Below are positions 17,803-26,312 of a stretch of 64,000 nucleotides of DNA, piece by piece. Within the stretch, counting starts at the first letter, position 1. Each line of letters starts with the position of its first letter. The notes under the pieces are model-generated. The model saw nothing but the letters and a program-made list of their open reading frames with translations, was not told where the DNA came from and ran no database searches. The position numbers and the translations under genes were made by a program. Source of the stretch: Streptomyces sp. NBC_00178 (GTDB lineage: Bacteria > Actinomycetota > Actinomycetes > Streptomycetales > Streptomycetaceae); the NCBI RefSeq assembly GCF_036206005.1, contig NZ_CP108143.1, forward strand, positions 6,601,501-6,665,500. Reading direction: 5' to 3'.

Positions 17803-18030
17803 GTGAGTGTGACGTCGTGCGCCCGGTCGCCGGACGGGGTGTACGACCACGAGGCCGTCGGGCGTTCGGGGGCCGGGATCTCCGTGCGGCGCCCCCGCCC
17901 CACCACTGCCCGTTCGAAGCGTCTGCGGGCCTGCGGTGCCCCGGCACCCGGGCCCGGTGGTGGCGACGGCCGGCCGGGAAGCGCGATCCGGCGCCCACTC
18001 ACCGACGAGAACCTCCAGCCGTGCCGTCAT
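17778..18030 (-). pseudogene. Decayed DUF1579-like gene remnant
   Basis: On the minus strand an ATG at 18030 opens MTARLEVLVGEWAPD, the usual start of a common Streptomyces DUF1579-like/lipocalin-like family. The frame then breaks. In another frame the tail FERAVVGRGRRTEIPAPE and SYTPSGDRAHDVTLTY continues with good codon bias and matches the same family. The middle is frameshifted and most of the C-terminal half is missing; intact relatives are about 140-180 residues. Its 3' end overlaps the MurE-like gene by 25 bases. Confidence 0.5.
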
Positions 18031-18112
18031 CTCCGCGCTCTCCCGGGTCACAACCTCACTCCGTGGCGATGCGGCGGTGCTTCGTCCCTCTGTGACACGC
18101 CTTGTGTGCGGC

Positions 18113-18760
18113 TCACTCCGGCCACGGCGAGTCGAGGATGGTGCGGACGAAGTCGCCGCGCTCGAACCCCGGCACGTAGTGCTGGAGCACGTCGGCCTTG
18201 ACGTTCCCGAACGTCGTTTCCGGCTTCGTCCTGATGCCGTCGGTGAACGCCGCGAGGATCCGCCGCTTGAAGTCCGGCCGGGGGTGGAGCGCCACGATCG
18301 CGGCGCGGTCGGCGTCCGAGACCTCCCCGTAGCCGAGGCCGAGGACGTCGTACTCCACGCCTGCGGTCACCAGAGCGACCTCAGGTTCCATGAAGGCGGG
18401 GATCCCCGGGGTCGTGTGGAGGGCGATGGCGGTCCACACCCGGCGCACGCTGTCCTCGGGAACCCCGTGGGACCGCAGGAAGCGGCGTGCCTCGTCCGCG
18501 CTGTCCACCTCGAAGCGCCGGCCGCTGGAGCGGAAGCGCCCACCGAGGCCGAGATCGTGGAACAGGGCCGCGACGTACAGCAGTTCAGGGTCGAAGGAGA
18601 GGTCTTGCTCACGCCCTCGCAGGGCACCGAACAGATAGACGCGGTGCGAGTGGTGATAGACGAGGTCATCGGTCGTGTCCCGCACCAGTTCGGTCGCCTC
18701 GACGGCGAGCTTCGTATCGGGTACGCGTACGCCGGCTACCGGGGGCTGATCGGTCGGCAT
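18113..18760 (-). CDS. HD-domain protein (predicted phosphohydrolase)
   Basis: 215 residues. The HD metal site is visible: His in YHHSHRVYLFG, the HD pair in AALFHDLGLGG, and a later Asp in VTAGVEYDVLG. This branch occurs in cyanamide-hydratase-like and nucleotide phosphohydrolase-like HD proteins; the substrate is unknown. The ATG at 18760 (MPTDQPPVAG) is preceded by GGTGAC, and longer frames upstream lack homology. It lies between two gene remnants. Confidence 0.78.
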   Translation of the reverse strand: MPTDQPPVAGVRVPDTKLAVEATELVRDTTDDLVYHHSHRVYLFGALRGREQDLSFDPELLYVAALFHDLGLGGRFRSSGRRFEVDSADEARRFLRSHGVPEDSVRRVWTAIALHTTPGIPAFMEPEVALVTAGVEYDVLGLGYGEVSDADRAAIVALHPRPDFKRRILAAFTDGIRTKPETTFGNVKADVLQHYVPGFERGDFVRTILDSPWPE

Positions 18761-18895
18761 GGTGTCACCGGGCTTTCTGTGCGAGTGATCCGGACTCCCT
18801 CCAGGATCGGCGACCGGCGCGCCGGGCCCCGGGCCGACAGGCCGGGCGCCACCCGAGCGATCTCGGCGACGAGAGCCTCCACTTCCTCGTCGGGG

Positions 18896-19105
18896 GGTCC
18901 GCCGGGCATCGCCGACCAGGGGCTGTCGGCGCGCATGACACGGGCGTGGGCGGCGTTCGTGAGGACCGGTGATCCCGGGGCGCCCCCTTGCACCCCGCCC
19001 GACGGCCCGACGCGCATCTGGGACACGTCGGCAGGGCCGTCCGGCGGGTGGGACGCGTTTCGTGCACCCTGGCGCGCCGCGGAACCTCCGCTGCTCACAC
19101 CCTGA
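18896..19105 (+). pseudogene. C-terminal remnant of a type B carboxylesterase
   Basis: The 69 codons before TGA 19103-19105 read GIADQGLSARMTRAWAAFVR, then GDPGAP, then TRIWDTSAGPSGGWDAF. This is the C-terminal signature of PnbA-like carboxylesterases, in which MxxAWxxFARxGDP is followed by a WDT segment. No catalytic domain is present upstream, so the fragment should be non-functional. Confidence 0.5.
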
Positions 19106-19154
19106 GCGCCTGCCCGGACGGCGAGGTCCGCCGAATCCCCCGGCGTCATTGGCA

Positions 19155-19221
19155 TGGACCTGCCTTTCGAACTGCACTACAGTCCGTAGCGGCATCTGAG
19201 AGCGCTCTCAGAGCGCTCTCA
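19155..19221 (+). promoter_or_regulatory. Promoter and tandem LacI-type operator of the S1 protease
   Basis: A -35-like TGGACC (19155-19160) and a -10 TACAGT (19178-19183) are separated by 17 bases. Just downstream is the perfect palindrome TGAGAGCGCTCTCA (19197-19210), followed one helical turn later by an overlapping near-copy (19208-19221). The centre (AGCGCT) is typical of LacI-family operators. A bound dimer pair would sit on the start of the transcript. Confidence 0.6.
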
Positions 19222-19282
19222 TGTGCTGTGGTGCTTCCTGTTCCACCCCCACGAAGCTGGAACAACAGAAGGGGCAACTCCC

Positions 19283-20434
19283 TTGAGACACACGACGATG
19301 GTGCGGACCGGTCTCTCCGCACTGCTCATCATCGGTACATGGGCGACGGCCGGCCTCACCCAGGCCTCCGCGGCTGACACCCCCTCGGCCACCGCCGAAC
19401 CCCAGGCCTCCGCCGGAATCATCGACGCCATGCAGCGCGATCTCGGGCTGACGAGAACTCAGGCGAAGGCGCGGCTCACCGCCGAGAAGGCGGCGACGGC
19501 GCTGGAGGGTACGGCGCGGGGCGCGGCCGGAGCGGCGTACGGCGGGTCCTGGTTCGACTCCGGCAGCGGCAAGCTGACGGTCGCGGTCACCGATGCCGGG
19601 AAGGCGCGCGCCGTCCGGGCGACGGGGGCCGAGGTCCGGGTCGTCGACCACACGGCCCGCCGGCTCGACACGGTCAAGAACCGGCTGGACGCCCTCTCCG
19701 CGCCCAAGGGCGTCAGCAGCTGGCACGTCGACCCCCGGGCGAACACGGTCGTGGTGAACGTCGTCGCGTCCGCAGAAGGTGACAACGATGTCCGCGCCTT
19801 CGTCGCGAAGGCCCGCCAGGCGGGTCCCGTCACGGTGGAACGGACCGCCCAGGCCCCGCAGACGTTCGCCGCGGGCACGGTCGGCGGCGACCCGTACTAC
19901 ACCGGCAACGTCCGCTGTTCCATAGGCTTCTCGGTGCACGGCGGGTTCGTCACCGCGGGGCACTGCGGTCAGGCCGGCGGAGCCGTCAGGGGCTGGGACG
20001 GCTCGGCCATCGGGAACTTCCAGGGATCGTCGTTCCCCGACAACGACTACGCCTGGGTGAACGTCGGCAGCGGCTGGTGGACCGTCCCGGTGGTCCTCGG
20101 CTGGGGCACCGTGTCCGACCAGCTGGTGCGCGGCTCGAACGAGGCTCCGATCGGCGCCTCGATCTGCCGTTCGGGTTCCACCACGCACTGGCACTGCGGG
20201 AACGTCCTCGCGAAGAACGAGACCGTGAACTACAGCCAGGGCGCCGTCCGTCAGATGACCAAGACCAGCGTCTGCGCCGAACCGGGCGACTCCGGTGGCT
20301 CGTTCATCAGCGGTGACCAGGCGCAGGGCGTGACCTCCGGCGGCTGGGGCAACTGCAGTGGCGGCGGCGAGACGTGGCACCAGCCCATCAACGAGATCCT
20401 CAACCGCTACGGGCTGACCCTGCACACCGCCTGA
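19283..20434 (+). CDS. Secreted S1-family serine protease (streptogrisin/alpha-lytic type)
   Basis: 383 residues: signal peptide (about 1-33), alpha-lytic-type propeptide (about 40-195), and a mature chymotrypsin-fold domain beginning near TVGGDPYYTGN. The triad is complete: His227 (VTAGHCG), Asp255 (NDYAWV) and Ser337 (PGDSGGSF). Cysteines in RCSIGF/GHCG, ICRSG/HWHCG and VCAEPG/NCSGG fit the usual three disulfides. The TTG at 19283 has GAAGGGG 8 bases upstream; an ATG at 19298 would shorten the signal peptide. It is probably repressed through the tandem palindrome upstream. Confidence 0.92.
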   Translation: MRHTTMVRTGLSALLIIGTWATAGLTQASAADTPSATAEPQASAGIIDAMQRDLGLTRTQAKARLTAEKAATALEGTARGAAGAAYGGSWFDSGSGKLTVAVTDAGKARAVRATGAEVRVVDHTARRLDTVKNRLDALSAPKGVSSWHVDPRANTVVVNVVASAEGDNDVRAFVAKARQAGPVTVERTAQAPQTFAAGTVGGDPYYTGNVRCSIGFSVHGGFVTAGHCGQAGGAVRGWDGSAIGNFQGSSFPDNDYAWVNVGSGWWTVPVVLGWGTVSDQLVRGSNEAPIGASICRSGSTTHWHCGNVLAKNETVNYSQGAVRQMTKTSVCAEPGDSGGSFISGDQAQGVTSGGWGNCSGGGETWHQPINEILNRYGLTLHTA

Positions 20435-20478
20435 CGCGAGGACTCCGCCGGCTCCGGACGAACCGACGGAACGTGAAC

Positions 20479-20520
20479 GGTCTGCTGCGGCAGCAGGGTG
20501 GCCCCCTGCCGCAGCAGACC
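20479..20520 (+). terminator. Strong hairpin terminator after the protease gene
   Basis: A perfect 15-bp stem pairs 20479-20493 with 20506-20520 around a 12-base loop, 45 bases past the stop codon. Confidence 0.85.
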
Positions 20521-21079
20521 CATGCGCGGGCGGCCCTCGCCGTCCGCCGCTGACGAGCGTCGGTGACGTGGCCCGGCGCAGGGCGTGGCGCCCGGTGTGA
20601 ACCCTCACGGCCGCGCGGCCGTGATCCGGCCGGCGCGCGGTCGAAATGGTGCCTCCGCGCCCGGGTCCCTGCCGTGCGGCGCCTGCTGTGCGGGTCCTGG
20701 GGATGCGGACCCGCGGTCATCTCCCCGGAGCGGGTCGCTCGCTCCCGGCCCGCCCCCTCGTCCGGCCCGGCGGATCCCCGCATGCACCGGAACGGAGCCG
20801 CCCTTCCAACGCCCTTGGGCGGAGCCTCTGTTCACCAACTATTGACATGTTCTCAGCAGCAGCGCAACACTGGCAACGCCTTCGGGAGAGCGCTCTCCCA
20901 CAGTATTCGCAAGGCACGTTCGCGTTCCGCGTGCTCTTCCGAGGCGCGTTCACTCACCACGGCTCCCGCCGGGCGGTGCACCCCCTGGGGCCCGCTTCCG
21001 GTGCGGCGCAGCATGCAGCTCCACTCTCCCCCCGCCGCGCACCCGATGTGCGCGGTTGCAGAGCGGCACGGAGGTCCGC
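20521..21079 (+). promoter_or_regulatory. Upstream region of the DUF1996 gene with a LacI-type operator
   Basis: No gene is convincing in this stretch. A consensus -35 TTGACA (20842-20847) is followed after about 18 bases by a -10-like AACACT (20866-20871). The palindrome GGGAGAGCGCTCTCCC (20884-20899) sits at the expected transcript start. The untranslated leader would be about 200 bases. Confidence 0.5.
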
Positions 21080-22219
21080 ATGACCGAAAGATTCAGCAGA
21101 ACCACCCTGATGTCCGCCCTCGTCGTCGTCGCCGCCCTGGCCCTGGTGGTCATGGGTCTCACCGCGATCACGGACGCCGGTGCGACGGCGTCCGGTGGCG
21201 CTCCGACGACAGCCGGCCGGCCGGCTGCCCTCTCACAGGTGGCGCAGGGGGGTTCGGGACAGCACACGCAGGGCCACGTGATGGCCGCGGCCGCTCCCGT
21301 ACCCTCCGGAGACGACCCCGACGGCGACGGATACATCCCGGCGAACCCGCCGGTCACCGGGGTGGTGCCGTCGACGGAGATCCCGCCTCACCGCTACTTT
21401 CACGAGTTCCAGGCGAACTGCTCGGTCAACCACACCGGATCGGTCGACCCGATCGTCTATCCGGGGCAGACGGGCAAGTCCCACAACCACACGTTCATGG
21501 GCAACACGACCACGAACGAGAACAGCACCACCGCGTCGCTCGGTGGTGGCGGAACCGTGTGCAAGGCGCCGGGTGACCGGTCCGCGTACTGGATGCCGAC
21601 GCTCTACAACGGCAACCAGGAGGTGCGGCCGGTCGGACCGCAGACCATCTACTACAAGGCGGGTGTCACGGACTACCGGACGGTGCGGCCGTTCCCCAAG
21701 GGGCTGCGCTTCGTCGTCGGCAGCCCGACCCAGACGGTCGACCAGTTCCGCGACCACCCGGGCACGGTCGAGGGCTACGAGTGCGGCGAGAGCTACCACA
21801 ACTTCGAGTTCCCGGCCGCCTGTCCGACGAGCAGGGACACACAACTCAACCTGCGCATGCAAGCGCCCAGTTGCTGGGACGGCAGGAACCTGGACACGCC
21901 GAACCACCAGTCCCACATGGCCTATCCGATCGTGATGGGCGCCAACCAGGACGTGTGTCCCACCAGCCACCCGGTCGCCCTGCCGATGATCGAGTTCAAG
22001 ATGGCCTGGCCGGTCAACGGTGACATGTCGCAGGTGAGGCTGGCCAGCGGCACCGGCCACTCGTTCCACTACGACTTCTTCAACGCCTGGGACGACGCCA
22101 CGCTGGCCGCCATGGTCCGCCACTGCGTCGTGGGCGGGCTCCAGTGCGACGCCCGGGGCTACGACCAGAACAACCCCGGCGCGGGGGCCGCGCTGAACGC
22201 GAACTACGAACTGCCCTGA
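21080..22219 (+). CDS. Secreted DUF1996 protein
   Basis: 379 residues with an N-terminal signal or anchor segment (about 8-32) and a DUF1996 domain (about 100-375). Family hallmarks seen are FHEFQANCSVNHTGSVDPI, GKSHNHTFMGNTTTN, YWMPTLY and the HxSH-type PNHQSHMAYP. DUF1996 is widespread in fungi and actinobacteria, is secreted, and has no settled function. The ATG at 21080 has a strong GGAGG; an earlier in-frame ATG at 21056 lacks one. The gene is framed by operator-like palindromes on both sides. Confidence 0.85.
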   Translation: MTERFSRTTLMSALVVVAALALVVMGLTAITDAGATASGGAPTTAGRPAALSQVAQGGSGQHTQGHVMAAAAPVPSGDDPDGDGYIPANPPVTGVVPSTEIPPHRYFHEFQANCSVNHTGSVDPIVYPGQTGKSHNHTFMGNTTTNENSTTASLGGGGTVCKAPGDRSAYWMPTLYNGNQEVRPVGPQTIYYKAGVTDYRTVRPFPKGLRFVVGSPTQTVDQFRDHPGTVEGYECGESYHNFEFPAACPTSRDTQLNLRMQAPSCWDGRNLDTPNHQSHMAYPIVMGANQDVCPTSHPVALPMIEFKMAWPVNGDMSQVRLASGTGHSFHYDFFNAWDDATLAAMVRHCVVGGLQCDARGYDQNNPGAGAALNANYELP

Positions 22220-22239
22220 CCCTCCGGCCTCCTGGGACC

Positions 22240-22274
22240 CCCCGGTGGGCGCGGATCGTCCGCGCCCACCGGGG
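22240..22274 (+). terminator. Hairpin terminator after the DUF1996 gene
   Basis: A perfect 16-bp stem (22240-22255 with 22259-22274) and a 3-base loop lie 20 bases past the stop codon. Confidence 0.85.
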
Positions 22275-22286
22275 AGAGCGCTCTCC
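22273..22286. promoter_or_regulatory. Operator-like palindrome GGAGAGCGCTCTCC
   Basis: A perfect 14-base palindrome with the same core as the sites at 19197, 20884 and 30271, overlapping the last two bases of the DUF1996 terminator stem. No promoter is evident beside it, so its role may be architectural, or it may belong to an unrecognised transcript. Confidence 0.45.
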
Positions 22287-22380
22287 TAGGCCGGGCCGCC
22301 GAGTCCCGTTCCACGAGGCCGGTGCGCGGAGGCCCGGCCTGCCGCACCGTCCCGCTTCCCGCTGCCGATGCGGCCGCAGA

Positions 22381-22420
22381 GTCCGCGGCGGGCCACGGAA
22401 TCCCGTGGCCCGCCGCGGAC
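22381..22420 (-). terminator. Long perfect hairpin, probable terminator of the 22507-22896 gene
   Basis: An 18-bp perfect stem (22381-22398 with 22403-22420) with a 4-base loop. It lies about 87 bases past the stop of the minus-strand gene and could also act on the plus strand. Confidence 0.75.
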
Positions 22421-22506
22421 TTCACGTACAGGGCGCCCATCCCGGACAGCGGGGGCCTCACACAGGTCGCCGCCGGCCTGCCGGGCCGGGCGCGGACGTG
22501 CGCTGG

Positions 22507-22896
22507 TCAGGCGGGCCCCTCGGAATTGTCGGGGCCCTCGTCGTCGGAGCTCAGCTCCTCCGCCCGCAGTGCCAGGTCCTGGAGCACATCGGCGGAGGTC
22601 ACGTCGTGCTGGCCGGAGTCGTGGATCTGCGCCAGCGCGATGAAGGCCAGGGTGAAGGCGCCGACGAGCTGCTCGACGGCCCCGCCCACCTCGCGCCCGA
22701 CCAGGACCGCCATCTCCTCGACGCTGGCATCGGCCGGAATGGCGATGTGCGGCATCGTCTCGTTGAGGAGGGTCGTCACCATGCCTCCGCCCGTGTCCAG
22801 ATCGCCGCTGCCCGTGTCCTCCTCGGCCTGGCGCTGCATCTCGCCCGCCTCCGTGAGGATGCCGATCACTCGCTTGAGGACTTCGCTCTGCTCCAT
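22507..22896 (-). CDS. Small hypothetical acidic helical protein
   Basis: 129 residues, mostly helical with an acidic tail (ELSSDDEGPDNSEGPA). The protein starts MEQSEVLKRVIGILTEAGEM and includes MVTTLLNETMPHIAIPADAS and VGGAVEQLVGAFTLAFIALAQ, the latter hydrophobic but probably not a membrane segment. Codon bias and the isolated, terminator-bounded layout support a real gene. I do not recognise the family. Confidence 0.65.
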   Translation of the reverse strand: MEQSEVLKRVIGILTEAGEMQRQAEEDTGSGDLDTGGGMVTTLLNETMPHIAIPADASVEEMAVLVGREVGGAVEQLVGAFTLAFIALAQIHDSGQHDVTSADVLQDLALRAEELSSDDEGPDNSEGPA

Positions 22897-23044
22897 ACGC
22901 CGAGCATATGTGCCGGGACCTCACGCTCCCCACGCATCCGGAGGGCGCCCCGAACGGCGTTCCCCCGGTGCGCGGACGCACGGAGCCCCGGTCACCAGCG
23001 GTCGGGCCGCTGGGCCGGGGGCGCGGGCTCGGCCCGGGACGGGG

Positions 23045-24403
23045 TCACACCGAAGTGCGCGGCCTGTCGCCGGAGACCTCACGGATGAGCTCCGCGTAGC
23101 GGCGTCCGCTGCTCTTCACCGTGCGGCGCTGCGTGGCGTAGTCGACGTGGACCAGGCCGAAGCGCTTGTCGTACCCGTAGGCCCACTCGAAGTTGTCCAG
23201 CAGCGACCACGCGAAGTAGCCGGCCAGCGGGGCGCCCTTGCCGACGGCGCGGGCGCAGGCGGCCAGGTGCTCCTCCAGGTACCGGGTGCGCTCCGGGTCG
23301 TGCACGGAGCCGTCGGCCAGGACGACGTCCTGGTAGGCCGAGCCGTTCTCGGTGACGTAGATGCGCTGCGCGCCGTACTCCTCGGTGAGCCGCATGAGCA
23401 GCTGTTCCAGGCCCTCGGAGTGGACCTCCCAGTCCATGTGGGTGTGCCGCGCGCCGGGGAGGTGGATCTGCCGGGCGTGCGGCACCGGTCCGTGGGGGTC
23501 CGCGGTGACGATCTGGCGGAAGTAGTAGTTCAGCCCGATCCAGTCGAGGGGGGCCGCGATGGTCTCCAGGTCGCCTGGCCGCACGGGCAGCTCGACGCCG
23601 TACAGATCGAGCATGTCCTGCGGGTAGCCGCGGCCGTGGATCGGGTCCAGCCACCAGCGGTTGATGTGTCCGTCCGCGCGTACGGCGGCGGCCAGGTCGG
23701 CCGCTCCGGCGCTCGCGGGCTCGATCGGGCTGAGGTTGTTCACGATGCCGACCCGGGCGTCGGGCGACCGGTCGCGGATCGCCCGTACGGCCAGTCCGTG
23801 CCCGAGGTGGAGGTGGTAGGAGGCGCGCACGGCGGCCGTGAGGTCGGTGAGACCCGGGGCCATCTTGCCCTCCAGGTGGCCGATCCACGCCGAGCACAGC
23901 GGCTCGTTGAGGGTCGCCCAGTCCTTCACCCGGTCGCCGAGGCGTTCCACGACGACGGAGGCGTACGCCGCGAAGTGCTCCGCGGTCTCCCGGACGGTCC
24001 AGCCGCCCCGGTCCTGGAGCGCCTGCGGCAGGTCCCAGTGATAGAGCGTCGCGAAGGGGGTGATCCCGGCCTCCAGGAGGCCGTCCACGAGGCGGTCGTA
24101 GAAGTCGAGGCCGGCCTTGTTCACGGGTCCGTCGCCGCCGGGCACGACCCGGGGCCAGGCGACCGAGAAGCGGTAGGCGCCGGCGCCGAGCTCCTTGATG
24201 AGCCCGATGTCCTCCGGGACCCGGTGGTAGTGGTCGCACGCCACGTCGCCGTTGTCACCGTTGTCGATGGTGCCGGGCGTGTGCGAGAAGGTGTCCCAGA
24301 TCGACGGGGCGCGGCCGTCCTCGGCCACCGCGCCCTCGATCTGGTACGCGGCCGTAGCGACGCCCCAGGTGAAGCCGGCCGGGAGGGCGTTGAGGTCGTT
24401 CAC
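23045..24403 (-). CDS. GH1 beta-glucosidase
   Basis: 452 residues, full-length glycoside hydrolase family 1. The acid/base Glu is about residue 167 (TLNEP) and the nucleophile Glu about 352 (YVTENGSA). The N-terminal FTWGVATAAYQIEGA and C-terminal YFAWSLLDNFEWAYGY motifs are intact. No signal peptide is seen, so it should act in the cytoplasm on imported cellobiose or related beta-glucosides. The GTG at 24403 has AAGGAAAGG upstream. It is the last gene of the importer operon, and a much longer open frame through the permease gene is not real. Confidence 0.93.
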   Translation of the reverse strand: MNDLNALPAGFTWGVATAAYQIEGAVAEDGRAPSIWDTFSHTPGTIDNGDNGDVACDHYHRVPEDIGLIKELGAGAYRFSVAWPRVVPGGDGPVNKAGLDFYDRLVDGLLEAGITPFATLYHWDLPQALQDRGGWTVRETAEHFAAYASVVVERLGDRVKDWATLNEPLCSAWIGHLEGKMAPGLTDLTAAVRASYHLHLGHGLAVRAIRDRSPDARVGIVNNLSPIEPASAGAADLAAAVRADGHINRWWLDPIHGRGYPQDMLDLYGVELPVRPGDLETIAAPLDWIGLNYYFRQIVTADPHGPVPHARQIHLPGARHTHMDWEVHSEGLEQLLMRLTEEYGAQRIYVTENGSAYQDVVLADGSVHDPERTRYLEEHLAACARAVGKGAPLAGYFAWSLLDNFEWAYGYDKRFGLVHVDYATQRRTVKSSGRRYAELIREVSGDRPRTSV

Positions 24404-24423
24404 TGACTGCCTTTCCTTGTCGG

Positions 24424-25299
24424 TCACTTGACTGCTCCCGCGGTGAGCCCGGCGACGAGGTAGCGCTGCAGGAGCAGGAATCCCGCGACGACGGGCACGC
24501 TGACGACGAGCGACGCGGCCATGACCTGGTTCCAGTACACGTCGTTCTGGGTGGCGTAGCCCTGGAGACCCACCGCCAGGGTCCTCGTGGCGTCGTTCGT
24601 CATCACGGAGGCGAACAGCACCTCGCCCCAGGCCGTCATGAAGGCGTACACCGACACGGCGACGATCCCCGGCACCGCGGCCGGCACCACGACCCGGAAC
24701 AGCGCGCGGATCGGGCCGCAGCCGTCCACCAGCGCCGCCTCGTCGAGGTCCTTCGGGATGGAGTCGAAGTACCCGATCAGCATCCAGATGGAGAAGGGCA
24801 GCGAGAACGTCAGGTAGGTGAGGATCAGTCCGCCCCGCGACCCGTACAGGGCCAGACCGGTGCTGTTCCCGATGTTGACGAAGATGAGGAACAGCGGCAG
24901 GAGGAAGAGGATCCCCGGGAACATCTGCGTGGAGAGCACCGTGACGGTGAACGCCCGCTTCCCGCGGAAGGTGTAGCGGCTCACCGCGTACGCCGAGAAC
25001 ACCGCGATGGTGACGGAGAGGGCCGTCGCGGCCCCGGCCACGATCAGCGAGTTCACGAAGTACTTCGCCAGCGGGACGGTGTCCCAGATGTCGAAGTACG
25101 GCTGGATCGTGAGATTCCTCGGGATCCACTGGAACTTCCCGGACACGTCCTGGAGCGGCTTCAGCGAGCTGCTGACCATGACGTAGACCGGCAGCAGGAC
25201 GAAGCCCGCGAGGAGGGTGAGGACGATGCGGCGGGTCCAGAGGAAGGACTGGGGTGCCGCCATGGGGGACCGGACGCGTGACCGGGCGGGGCTAGGCAT
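24424..25299 (-). CDS. Sugar ABC importer permease, MalG type
   Basis: 291 residues with six membrane segments. The EAA loop reads DSIPKDLDEAALVDGCGPIRA, the CUT1 MalG pattern. It overlaps the upstream MalF-type gene by 8 bases and is followed 20 bases later by the beta-glucosidase gene. No cognate ATPase is encoded here; Streptomyces CUT1 systems commonly share MsiK. Confidence 0.9.
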   Translation of the reverse strand: MPSPARSRVRSPMAAPQSFLWTRRIVLTLLAGFVLLPVYVMVSSSLKPLQDVSGKFQWIPRNLTIQPYFDIWDTVPLAKYFVNSLIVAGAATALSVTIAVFSAYAVSRYTFRGKRAFTVTVLSTQMFPGILFLLPLFLIFVNIGNSTGLALYGSRGGLILTYLTFSLPFSIWMLIGYFDSIPKDLDEAALVDGCGPIRALFRVVVPAAVPGIVAVSVYAFMTAWGEVLFASVMTNDATRTLAVGLQGYATQNDVYWNQVMAASLVVSVPVVAGFLLLQRYLVAGLTAGAVK

Positions 25300-26299
25300 C
25301 AGCGCCCTTCCTTCCGCGTGAGGTGAAGAACAGGTAGACGGCCGTCACGACCAGGAGGAACAGGAGCAGCAGGACGGACATCGCCGAGCCGCTGCCGAAG
25401 TTCCAGGTGACAAATGACGACTGGTAGATGTGGATCGAGATGAGGTCGGCGTTCTCCGGCGCGGACTTCCCGAACAGGACGTACGGGGTGTTGAAGTCGT
25501 TGAACGTCCACAGGAACAGGACCAGTACCAGGACCTGGTTGACGGGCCTGAGCGAGGGGAGCGTGATCCTGCGGATCTGCTGCCAGATGCCGGCACCGTC
25601 GATCGAGGCGGCCTCGTAGAGCTCGCGCGGGATGTTCTGCAGGCCGGCCATGAGCATGAGGAAGGCGAACGGCCAGCCCTTCCAGACGGAGACGATGATC
25701 AGCGCGTAGATGCTGTTGTCACCGATCAGCCAGAAGGACGGCTGGTCGGTCAGCCCGAGCTGGTCGTGCAGGACGTGGTTCACCAGCCCGTTGTCGCGCT
25801 GGAACATGAACGCCCAGGTGATCACGGCCGCGTAGACGGGCAGGGCGTACGGGACGAGGAAGACGGCCCGCAGGAAACCCCGGCCGCGGAAGCTCTCCTG
25901 CAGCATGATCGCCGCGGTGATCCCGAACAGCCAGGCCAGGCCGACGGCGAAGAAGGTGAAGACGCAGGTGACGAGGAACGAGTGGAGCAGCGCCTCGCCG
26001 ATCGGCGCGTCGAAGTCGACGGCGATCCGGTAGTTGTCGAGGCCGCTCCAGGGCGCCCCGCCCCAGTTGTTGATGAAGAACTGCGTGAGCTGACGGAAGC
26101 TCATCACGATCCCGATGAGCATCGGGATGATGTGGATCAGGAGTTCGAGAAGGACGGCGGGGAGCAGCAGGAGGTAGGGCAGTCCGCCTTGGCGGATCCG
26201 GTCGGGGATGCGCGGCAGTCTCCTGCGCGCACCCCCGGTGCCCGTGCTCCCCACCCCGTTCGGCTTGTCGACCTTGGGATCGGTGGTCACGGCGGTCAT
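25292..26299 (-). CDS. Sugar ABC importer permease, MalF type
   Basis: 335 residues with six to seven membrane segments after a hydrophilic N-terminus rich in Gly and Arg. The EAA loop is NIPRELYEAASIDGAGIWQQ. It is paired with the MalG-type permease and the binding protein in one transcription unit, 13 bases after the binding-protein stop. Confidence 0.9.
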   Translation of the reverse strand: MTAVTTDPKVDKPNGVGSTGTGGARRRLPRIPDRIRQGGLPYLLLLPAVLLELLIHIIPMLIGIVMSFRQLTQFFINNWGGAPWSGLDNYRIAVDFDAPIGEALLHSFLVTCVFTFFAVGLAWLFGITAAIMLQESFRGRGFLRAVFLVPYALPVYAAVITWAFMFQRDNGLVNHVLHDQLGLTDQPSFWLIGDNSIYALIIVSVWKGWPFAFLMLMAGLQNIPRELYEAASIDGAGIWQQIRRITLPSLRPVNQVLVLVLFLWTFNDFNTPYVLFGKSAPENADLISIHIYQSSFVTWNFGSGSAMSVLLLLFLLVVTAVYLFFTSRGRKGADA

Positions 26300-26312
26300 G
26301 AAGAGTGCCTCA

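Larger units (their letters stand above)
18761..19282. other. 522-bp intergenic stretch with a gene remnant and the protease promoter
   Basis: It holds the carboxylesterase remnant (18896-19105), then the promoter and tandem operator of the downstream protease. Nothing else is recognisable. Confidence 0.6.

Noticed and set aside
23045..25129. 694-codon frame joining permease region and beta-glucosidase
   Set aside because: The first 242 codons overlap the MalG-type gene out of frame; the GH1 homology starts at the GTG at 24403.
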